Part shown: positions 55,395 through 64,000 of the stretch, one piece after another
Layout: each line of letters begins with the position of its first letter
Numbering within the stretch: position 1 is the stretch's first letter
Assembly: GCA_022414725.1 (NCBI GenBank)
Contig: CM039462.1
Span: 130,069,345-130,133,344, forward strand
Direction: 5' to 3'
Length of the DNA: 64,000 nt
Origin: Microglena sp. YARC
Lineage: Eukaryota > Chlorophyta > Chlorophyceae > Chlamydomonadales > Chlamydomonadaceae
Notes under the pieces: model-generated
Seen by the model: only the letters and a program-made list of their open reading frames with translations
Databases searched by the model: none
What the model was told of the DNA's origin: nothing
Program-made: the position numbers and the translations under genes

Positions 55395-55530
55395 GGGTTG
55401 ATTGCATGGTCCATCAGCCTTCAGGCTGCTCACTGTCTGCAGGCGGAGTAAACATGGGTAGTTTACACGTTAGAACACTACTTCACCAGACTCTTGAGTA
55501 CAGAATGCAATCACATGGGTGAAGGCAGTT
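55395..55530. repeat. Dispersed repeat family J, copy 2
   Basis: Matches 17700-17865 and 56265-56400 (GTCCATCAGCCTTCAGGCTG, GGAGTAAACATGGGTAGT). Confidence 0.7.
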
Positions 55531-55609
55531 GAGTGCAGTAGTTCCGTAGTGCCGAAGGATAGCAGTACCACTGAGTGCTGTCGATAACTGGAACTGGAAC
55601 TTGGTTACA

Positions 55610-55858
55610 TGGCTCCAATTACCCAGTCAACGATCAGCCAGGTCTGAGGTTCGAGCCCTTGCCAGGTTCACAAAATCTCAGATTTGCCGCCTTGGAAGAG
55701 GTAGAGAACTTCCCTCCGTGCTGTAGCGCGGTAGTCCAAGCTCAGGCGCAGAGGGTCTGCGAAACCAAATAAACCCAACATGGTAGCTTTCTCCAGTATG
55801 TACACATGCATGCAAACGAGCGGGTTCCCCGTGACGCATGGCGTACTAATTTGCAATC
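55610..55858 (+). repeat. tRNA-like SINE candidate, copy 2
   Basis: Plus-strand copy of 16843-17100: ACCCAGTCAACGATCAGCC, B-box GAGGTTCGAGCCC (about 55646-55658), CTCAGATTTGCCGCCTTGG, CTCAGGCGCAGAGGGTCTGC, CGCATGGCGTACTAATTT. It is preceded by a single GAACTTGGTTACATGGCTCC minisatellite unit. Confidence 0.55.
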
Positions 55859-56738
55859 GTTACATGGCTCCAGCCATCAAGGCTGCTCGCTGTCTTTGGC
55901 AGTAACCTAATCAATTCAGATCAAAGCATTATGATCAATATATGTATCTATTGATCCAATCTCGTCATAACTTGAACTTGAACTTGGTTACATAGCTTCA
56001 GCCAGCGATTTGGCTGCTCGCCGATTATGGCTTCGGCAGTAAAAATATTATTCCAGGGAAATGTAACATAAATGTAAAGTTATATGTTAATATATATTGT
56101 ATATCTCTTCATAAAATCATCGATAAACAATGGCAACTTCTCACGCCCTTTAACCTGAGGATTGCACATCACGTCATGTATAGGCATCATGTTGTATATG
56201 AGTGCCCTGGCAAACATGCCAAGCTCCTTAGAGATGGACGGCTGGCTAGCCTACAGTTTGTTTCTGTATCGATTACGTGGTCAATCAGCCGTCAGGCTGC
56301 TCACCGTCTGCAAGTGGAGTAAGCATGGGTAGTATAAACACAACTGCACCACACTCCTGAGCACAGATTGCAGTCACGTAGGTTTAGACAGCAATCTGAC
56401 AGGGCCTGTTTTCATACATGTGACTAGAAACGTGAAGTTATATTTTCTGCATAGTACGAACTCCGGGCCCCCTCCGTGTATGATTTTCTTTGGGTTCAGT
56501 TCACCTGTGCGTGCTTATTAAACTGCCTTCACTGTTTTTAAGGTCGGGCAAGTCCCTTGAGCCTATTAGGCTGCCCCGCCCAGGACTGTAAAATTACATA
56601 TAAAAGGCAGCAATGTCGTATGGCTTACGTGACAAAATAGCGGCTGGAATATCAATAGCTCCCTCCGTGGTTCAAATCTGGCCACTTGAGTTAATCCAAT
56701 GTGAGTTTCAACTTGTACTTGGTTGCATAGCTCCAGCC
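55859..56738. repeat. Dispersed repeats (family J copy 3 at 56265-56400), no gene
   Basis: TTGAACTTGAACTTGGTTAC with CAGCCAGCGATTTG at about 55975, family J at 56265-56400, and CTTGTACTTGGTTGCATAGC at 56713-56732 directly before the LINE B material. No supported ORF. Confidence 0.6.
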
Positions 56739-57290
56739 CCAGATGGGCATACTCCACCAAATTACACAACCCGATTATAACCCTGAACACACCAATCCCC
56801 ACAACCTTTCCTCTGATGAATCCTACAACTTTGGGATCCTACCTGGTAGCAGCTAAAAACAAATCCTCGAACGTCTACAAGGACATAATAAATGTATCTT
56901 GCACTTTACCACCCCCCTCCCAGCCGCATATGGACATGCCGGCTGCCTCAAACAATATCATAACACCTGGTATTGAATAGACTCAGAAAACCTCTCGCCC
57001 ATCCCCTTGGACTCCACACCGGGCGCCTGGCAGGCCATATATGGGCAAATCCTCATCCTTAAAGATGAGAGCGCAGACATGAGGTTTTTGGACCCCCAAT
57101 TCCAGCTTGGAAATGCGTCGGCTGTTACCAAAGATACAACCCCTCTGAACCCAGTGCCTACGCTAACCAACATGGAATATACCATGATGGAGGACGCCAG
57201 CTCACCCCAACGCACCTCCCCCCCCAAACACACGAATGGACTGCGACATGGGAGATGTTGCCTTAGACCCAACCCCGGCCCTGAGTGCTA
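56739..57290 (+). pseudogene. LINE B: partial tandem duplicate of ORF1 C-terminal region
   Basis: CAGATGGGCATACTCCACC (56740) through the DSTPGAWQA block (57007) repeats 784 bases downstream (57524, 57791) in the same orientation. Similarity fades after about 57290. Several stops and frame changes make it non-coding. It is either an older 5'-truncated insertion or a tandem duplication of the element's 5' region. Confidence 0.7.
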
Positions 57291-57299
57291 TCCTACCAT

Positions 57300-58174
57300 A
57301 CATTGTAAAAAAAAATCGATGCCACTGCCAAGTGCACGCCATCAATGCCTATCTCGGTTGACCATATGTCGACACAGAAAAAATATTCAAATTTGGGGAG
57401 AGACATCACCGGATACTCAAGGCAACCCGTAATGACCTGTGTGTTTGGCCGAACTACTTCATCCCTCGCAGGGAGAATTTTACTAATATGCTGATGCAGG
57501 CCTACATGCACACCGAATGCCCCCAGATGGGAATACCCCACCGAATCGTACAACCTGATTATAATCCGGAACACCCAAACCCGCACGACCGTACCCCTGA
57601 TGAACCCTACAACCTTGGGATCCTACCAGGCAGTAGCAAAGACCAAATCCTCCAACGTCTGCAAGGACACAGTAAATGTACCTTGCACTTTACCACCCCC
57701 CTCCCAATCGCCTATAAACATGCTGCTTGTCTAAAATAGCACCACAACATCTGGTATTGGATAGACTCAGAAAACCTCTCGCCAATCCCCTTGGACTCCA
57801 CACCGGGAGCCTGGCAGGCCCTATATGGGAACATCTTCATCCTTAAAAAAGAGAGCGCAGATATGAGGTTTTTGGGCCCCCAATACCATCTTGACGTTGC
57901 GACGATGGATACTATAGACACACCCCCTACTATAACTCCTACAAACCCCATGCCTCCACAACCCAACATGGAAGATACCATGATGAAGGACGCCAGCCCG
58001 CCCAATCGAACATCCCCCCCCAACACGCAAATGGGCTGCGATACAGGAGATGCTGCCTCAGAGCCAACCCTCCCACTTGCAGCCACCACCTACCACCCGG
58101 GGTCACTACCCTCCTACCCGGACAACCCAATCTCTGCACCGTCACTTGCAACGCCCCAACTGTCAACAACCTGA
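57300..58174 (+). pseudogene. LINE B: ORF1-like region
   Basis: One frame reads RCHCQVHAINAYLG, stop TGA 57359, PYVDTEKIFKFGERHHRILK, ..VWPNYFIPRRENF, ..HTECPQMGIPHR, ..YNLGILPGSSKDQIL, stop TAG 57737, ..WYWIDSENLSPIPLDSTPG, ADMRFLGPQ, then a Pro/Thr-rich tail to TGA 58172. I do not recognise a domain. The position before the endonuclease ORF suggests the ORF1 RNA-binding chaperone or capsid-like role of LINEs, but that is inference from position. Confidence 0.55.
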
Positions 58175-58495
58175 AAAAACGTGGTAACACAGAGCACATC
58201 CCCACCACAAAAAATATCAGGCACCCCAACAAGCATCTGAAACACTCGCAAAACCTGGGCCCAAACATTAAACTCAAAACAAACACCAATCCACAACTTT
58301 TCCCCCCCCATCTCTACCACCCACCATTTCCAAGGGAGCCCCCCCCCCCCCCTCCCCCCCCCCCCCCCCCCCCCCCCCCAACAGGCTAAGAAGCTCAAAC
58401 AAACATGCTTTAAACCAACCATTCCTTTTACCCCTAAGGATAGTGGACCTGCCCAACAACCCACCCACCATGTCCAGTCACCCCAAGACTACTAA

Positions 58496-59266
58496 ATGGA
58501 TAACATACATTTTCTACTCCTCAACTGCAGAGGGCTGAGGAGCTCCAGGGAGCTAATTCTCAATCACATCCTAGACCACAAACCAGATGTGGCTATTCTT
58601 ACAGAAACCAAACTGCTCTCCTGCCTCTCCTTCATCCAATTCATCAAGAAGGAACTCCCCCAATACTCCCTTCACCACAGTAGTGTGGCCAAAACCCCGG
58701 ACAACAACCACGGTAAAGGAGGGGTCATAATCCTCACCCACAAGCAATTAGGCCCCCCCGTCCACCATGAAGTCAATGCAGACCTGGCTGGTTGCCTGGT
58801 GCACATCACCTTCGGCTCAACCACCCCAACTCCTACACACATCATAGGCGTCTACATGCCCCATGACCAACCCCAGCAACGGCAAGCCGCCTTTACATAC
58901 ATCGGGACTCACACCAAAAAGCCCAATCACACCACAATCTGTGAAGGGAATTGGAATGCAACCCTCTTTCCCTCAGATAGATATACCCACGCCACTTCCC
59001 ACACAGACCAACATCACATATCAATGTGCTCCCAACTCAACCTCCACACCACCAACCCTTCCACTAGAGCACCCACCTTCCATTGCTACCAGGAAGGCAA
59101 CCTCGAGCACCACAGCAGAATCGATGACATCCTCATCTCCCCTTGCCCCAACCCCCTCCACCCCCATATAAGTGAAAAGACCAGGGAGGTCGGAGGATAC
59201 CTAGACCACATGGCCCTTCACCAAATTATCCCCCCTATTCACCTTCCCATAGCCCACTTTGACTGA
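58496..59266 (+). pseudogene. LINE B: APE-type (EEP) endonuclease domain
   Basis: ATG 58496 opens 256 residues with LLNCRGLRS, AILTETKL (metal-binding Glu), GVYMPHD, CEGNWNA, SRIDDILIS and YLDHMAL, the ordered motifs of LINE APE endonucleases. The GDxN signature reads GNWN: the metal- or proton-handling Asp is Asn (codon AAT), whereas copy A has GDWN. TGA 59264-59266 ends it, but the same frame runs on without another stop into RT at 59318, and copy A has no stop there, so the TGA is probably a nonsense mutation rather than a true ORF boundary. Confidence 0.85.
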
Positions 59267-62116
59267 CCCCCCCCTTGTAGACCCAAACAACTAGTCACCC
59301 CCGTCAGCAAGGCCTCCATGAACGCCACTAGAAAGGCCATTGAAGAAACGCACACTACCTTCTTCATGGAACACACCCAAACCATCAGGGACTGGTGGGA
59401 CCAGGCCACCAACCTCAAAGGAGACAATTCCCTCCCATCCCACTTCCACCAAGTCAAACACACCCTCCTTGCAAAAGGATTAGACCTCGACCATCTCAGC
59501 AACCAGATTATGGAACCTATTAGGATGGCCTTCACCACTATGTTTGACACCTGCCCTACCAGGAACCAAATCCCATGGCACTTCCTTGACAGAAAGAAGA
59601 GCAAAGCCCACGCCAAAATCAACTACCATATCCAACAGCTTAAGACGTACAGGAAACTCCTAACCACCCACCCCAACTCCTATCACACTGCCCATTCTAC
59701 TCTCCTAGAAACATGCCATAACCATCCGAACACCCTCACCCATATCCAGCTTGCCTCAGACCATGCCTCCCTCTTGGCTGCAATCAATATATCCCTCGAT
59801 GAGGCCCTCGCTGCCCTCCGGAGAATTCTCACGTACAGCAGACAAACAGCTACCGCCACTGGCAAAGCAGCCTTCATGACCCAGCTATCCAACAAACCTA
59901 AACAAGCCCACAGAAACATCTTCAAAACTTCTGAGAATCCGACGTCACCCCAGACCCTCCAAGACCCCACCACTGGCCAACACAAAACGTCTACTAAAGA
60001 CCTCCTGGACATCATGGGGGAGCACACGGGACACATGATGGCCCCCCCTCACCACACGTGCCCCGGCAAATACCTACCCCAGGACAGACAGACCCCCCCC
60101 CCTCCATGGGCCTCCCTGCTAGACACATTCTCCCTAGAAACCAAGGCCCAACCCCACCAACACTTCAACCCCATCCTACCCTACCTCATGGAGTTCTCTA
60201 ATTACCAAACATGCATCCAACACGTAGCAAAAAGCAAACAGGCTGGCCCAGACGGAATCCCCAATGAACTACTAACCTGCCTCCCTTGGTCTTGGCACCA
60301 CACCATACATAAAATGTTTGGGCTTATGTGGATCACCGGCTACACCCCCATTTGCTGGAAGACCTCCAACACCATCATGCTTTACAAGAAAGGAGACCCC
60401 ACCCAAGCCAACCACTACAGACCTATTGGCCTCAACAACACGATGGGTAAATTGTGGACTAACATGGTTACAACAGTGATGTCCAAATACTTGGACCAAT
60501 ACCAAGTCCTCAGTGACTCCCAAGAGGGATTCAGACAGAACAGAAGCACCCATAGGCAGCTCACCCACCTCCTACATGACATCGAGGATGCGGCCCACTC
60601 TAAAAGATACCTGTTTGCTGCCTACTTTGACTTCTCATCTGCCTTTAATATGGTGGACCTTGACAAGCTGCTCCAAACTATGTATGACCTTGGAATCTCG
60701 GTAGATGTCATTGAAACAGTGAAAGGAATTTACAACAGGGCTACCACTCACATGTACCTCAACAACACCCAAGGCAAACCCATTCAAATCACAAGAGGCA
60801 CCATCCAAGGTGACACCCTCTCCCCCCTACTCTTCATCATCTTCATCGAACCTCTCCTCAGATGGCTACAAGCCGGGGGCAGAGGATACAAGCAAGGCAT
60901 AACCTCAACATACAATACTGACCAAGATAAAACAGGTAGTCTAGGATATGCTGATGACACCAGTGTGGTCACTAACACAGCAGACAACCTCAAGGTACAA
61001 TACCTTAAAGTGCAACAATTCAGTACTTGGTCTGGGATTCCTCTTAACGGGGGTAAATGCATGATCACTGGCATATTGCATGGCTCCCACCCCAAGGATC
61101 CCACCAACCACAAGGCCCTAACCAAACTTCTCCACAACACCATCCTCATTAACGACACATGGGCTACATACCTTCCCCCCAATGAACCATACAAGTATCT
61201 AGGGGTGCCGGTTAGCCTCACCCCAAACTGGAGACCCCTCATGAAACAAGCCCTGGCCCTCATACATAGTAAAGGACACCAAATCCTCACCACTGCCGAA
61301 CCGAAAGGCGCCACCCCTCTCCAATGTCTCAGACTCATCACCACGTGTATCAAACCTGCCATCACCTACCCTATGACTGTAGCACCCTACAGCTACTCAG
61401 ATATAGGCATCTTAGACAAGGCCATATGGACCCTGGCTAAAAAATGCTGTGACCTACACCCCTCATTCCCAACTGCTAGTGTCTGCCTCCCCTTGGGACA
61501 GGCAGGATTGGGCATCCCCTCCCTAATGGTGGACTATGCTCAAATTACAGCAGCCCACCTCACTAGGTCCCTCAACGACACGGGGAAACTAGGCAGGTTA
61601 ACTACAGCCCTCCTCCACAAAGAAGCTGCTATGCTCCAGGGTATGGATCCTCTTACCTTGCCCAGCCACACACTTCAATACTTTACCCTGGCCAGGCAAA
61701 TGCACATCCTCAAAAGAGCCTCCATCCAAATCCATATGGAGGACGAAACCCTACTCAAACCCCTTCAAGACTCCCTCCCGGACATACCCGAACACACCAT
61801 TCCCCCCAATCTTCTCAAAACCCTCATCCCCTTGGGCATTACTTCCCTAGCTGACATTGTGAGCCCTGATGGGACCACAATCATCCCATCCAATACCCTC
61901 TCGCACACCTATGGCACAAGAGTCTCCACTAGGCATAAAGTTGCCCTCAACAGACTCAGCCTACACCTGTGCTCTCCACCCCCACCTGGAAGCCCACCTA
62001 AACCCTACTTCTGCCACAGCCCCCTGCCCTTGGCATCGAGGACCCTCCCCATCCACCTACGCATCCCCCAACGGCACATTACCAAGTTCTCCACATACTA
62101 TCAGCCACCACCTTAA
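59267..62116 (+). pseudogene. LINE B: reverse transcriptase domain, motifs intact
   Basis: Open for about 950 codons to TAA 62114-62116; the first ATG after the TGA is 59318. RT blocks: AGPDGIPNEL, YRPIGLNN, EGFRQNRSTHRQL, FDFSSAFN (60626-60649, motif A), GTIQGDTLSPLLF (motif B), YADD (60947-60958, motif C), WSGIPLNGGK (motif D), YKYLGV (motif E). All catalytic residues are present. The N-terminal 250 residues before the RT core are helical and lysine-rich (KINYHIQQLKTYRK) and match copy A. Product: polymerase for target-primed reverse transcription in the nucleus. Without the upstream nuclease in phase it would act only in trans. Confidence 0.9.
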
Positions 62117-63711
62117 CAACTGGGACACCGTCCCCGTACTGCCCCGACCCTTGACCCCCAATGCCGGCATCCGTACCCCAACCACAACACAGCCCCCCAC
62201 GCATAATATAGAGGACATCTCTGCCTCCAATGCACACATGTGGTGGGCCAGAGAGTCCCATCTTCACCCCACCAAGTATGCTCAAGCCTGGAGCACTGAC
62301 CCCAAGATTGCTTGGACTGCCAGAATGCAATTCATCAGAAATGACACCCACAAATGTACTGACGCCTCCTACTACAAACACCACACCATCCGTAAGAACA
62401 GCTCCCCCGACGTCCTGGTGCATGCTGTCTCTACCCCAGACCTTCTTGCTCCCCCAACCCCAGCCAAGCTCCTCCACCTCCTATATGGCAACCAACACAG
62501 CCTGACCCACCTCCTGGGCTTCAGAGCCCAAAAGAGGAAGGCTGACGAACCTCGAGAAACCCCCCATCACAGATGTTGGAGGGTCCAGAAAGCCCCATGT
62601 ACCATTCTCTGCCACCATCTCCCTTGTTACATATCTGCTGGCCTCCCCGTGCATTCCCACACCTACTCCTCTGCCACCTCCATTGTGGTCACTTGGTCCC
62701 CTGTCCATCTCACAGAGGAACAAATCACCCTGCTGGTTGGTCCCACCAGATTCCAGGAACTCCTCCATGCCTACAACACTGAAACTACCCCCAAAGCCGC
62801 CCCCCCCTCCATTCCACCCAGACAAGACCTCCACCTCGCTAACCTCCAACAACAAGGACAGTGGGCGGAGGGAGGAGAGTTTGATGCCAAATGGTACAGC
62901 AAACTCAGGAAAAACCTCATCACTAACACGTCAGACCACCACCCAGACTGGGATATCCACCCCCCCGGCAAATACCACATACAGGCTGGTACACTGAATG
63001 ACAGGTACCACCACCTCCCCCCCCCAACTCAACAACGGAGACACCACCTAAGTCTACTCACCAACAGGCCAATGTGTCGGTCATATACCCCTCTCCCAAC
63101 TCCACCTCCTCCACCACAGATACCATACCACCAAGGCACACTCTCCCCACCTCTGGACCCTCCACAGCACGGGAACCTTCGCTGGAGACATAGCCACCCT
63201 CCTATCACAGCACAAAGACACTACCATCTCCAATGTCTCCCCTGCCATACACAAAGCTATGTCCCCCCTGGGGATGACAACGGACCTTGACACATCACCC
63301 CTCCTAATGAGTCCCCACCTCCCCATGGGCAACACCCCCACCCCCATCGGCCAACTGTTTGGCTTAGGACCCCACTGCTACACCCAACCTTGGTACGGGG
63401 GAAACACACATTTCACCAGCCAGAACCCTGAAGAGGCCCACAAGGCTGTTCGATGGGCACTAGGCAGTGCCATACATGCTCACACCCTTGATATTCCCGC
63501 GTGCACCATCCTCTTGGTCCCACACAAACCCACATATGCCCATAACGCCCTCCTAAATCACCCATGGGCTATGGAACTAGCCACTCTGCCTCCCAAGGCC
63601 AACCCCCTCACCCCCTCCCTAATCTGGACGGGGGGCAAACTCAACCCTGCCAAGAGACACAGAGGAACCTACAAACTCATTGCCATCTCAAACCCAGCTG
63701 GCCATGCTTAG
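62100..63711 (+). pseudogene. LINE B: RT-to-RNase H linker
   Basis: A shift near 62100 moves coding to another frame up to about 63015. A C run at about 63017-63025 coincides with a further shift, then TAA 63049 and an open stretch to TAG 63709. Shared blocks with copy A include NxHMWWAR, YAQAW, LLHLLYGN, LQQQGQWAE, HHPDWDI, YSPTGQCVGH, FGLGP, HPWAMEL. Function unknown. Confidence 0.65.
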
Positions 63712-64000
63712 TACCTCCACAAACCGCCCACCACATGGGCCCAAACCATGAGGGACATGGGGGCCACTTCCATCCCACGACCAGGTCCCCCCCCCCCTCC
63801 TAACTGGGCCTTCCCACCACCCACCCACCCAAGGCACTTAGCTCCCTCCTTAAGGCCTGGGCACAACAACCCACCCCCATGCAGATAGACCCCACACCCA
63901 TAACACCCCCCGTGCTCCCGTGCACACATGCTATCCTACAAGCACCAGGCCTCGCTCTATACACAGATGGAAGTGCCATCATAGACAAAGACGGCGTCCT
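63712..64000 (+). pseudogene. LINE B: start of RNase H domain, cut by window end
   Basis: CTHAILQAPGLALYTDGS appears at about 63921-63974 in a third frame, matching PCTYPAILSAGLQVYTDGS of copy A. The first catalytic Asp is at 63966-63968. The remaining RNase H motifs and the CCHC/RLE tail should lie just beyond the window. Confidence 0.75.

Larger units (their letters stand above)
56739..64000 (+). mobile_element. LINE copy B, same broad family as copy A, truncated by window end
   Basis: In order: a duplicated ORF1 fragment (56739-57290), an ORF1-like region with stops (57300-58174), a C-homopolymer spacer (58338-58379), then ORF2 from ATG 58496 with APE-type endonuclease, RT, linker and the first RNase H motif. 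Endonuclease and RT share one frame, broken only by TGA 59264-59266. Frameshifts near 62100, 63020 and between 63711 and 63900, plus TAA 63049 and TAG 63709, damage the rest. Residue-level similarity to copy A is clear in every domain but far from identity, so these are separate subfamilies. The 5' end abuts a dispersed minisatellite unit at about 56738. Confidence 0.88.

Overview
The window looks like repeat-dominated nuclear DNA of a eukaryote, most likely a green-lineage alga, possibly prasinophyte-grade. Three things point there. A multi-exon gene encodes the end of a MAP kinase kinase joined to an NTF2-like domain, which is the architecture of plant MKK3. The interstitial telomere-like repeats are of the TTTAGGG plant type. 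Two copies of a tRNA-like locus have the 3' half upstream of the 5' half, an arrangement known from red algae and prasinophyte green algae. The species assignment is inference. There are no bacterial operons. The only gene I am confident is a real host gene is the MKK3-like one at 49-52 kb.

Layout. 1-6.6 kb: degenerate LINE copy A on the + strand (end of an APE-type endonuclease, RT, long linker, RNase H, CCHC motif, restriction-like endonuclease-like C-terminus). 7.1-13.5 kb: a small TIR element with TTA target duplications and an internal hairpin, then two related composite repeats, the second carrying a broken minus-strand gene fragment. 13.5-18.1 kb: a possible first exon, then several minisatellites and a tRNA-like SINE. 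19.0-20.1 kb: the two permuted tRNA-Thr-like loci, inverted about 1 kb apart. 20.5-25.4 kb: SINE-like and dispersed repeats, degenerate telomere-like motifs and a 28-bp minisatellite. 26.2-28.2 kb: a 45-bp minisatellite open in five reading frames. 28.2-33.9 kb: fold-back elements, CA-rich, telomere-like and other tandem arrays, ending in a 1,000-base N gap. 36.0-48.1 kb: a satellite array of about 159-bp units.

48.2-53.1 kb: the 3' part of the MKK3-like gene. Each of its three recognisable exons is accompanied by damaged duplicates set in microsatellite, and its 3' terminal sequence is itself amplified in tandem. 53.2-56.7 kb: more dispersed repeats. 56.7-64.0 kb: LINE copy B on the + strand (ORF1-like region, endonuclease, intact RT motifs, linker, first RNase H motif), cut by the window edge.

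The two LINE copies belong to the same broad family but are different subfamilies. Together they show an element carrying both an APE-type endonuclease and an R2-like CCHC plus restriction-like endonuclease, which recalls the Dualen/RandI clade described in Chlamydomonas. Both copies are interrupted by stops and frameshifts, so neither looks autonomous as sequenced. All family calls rest on motifs read by eye; no database search was possible.
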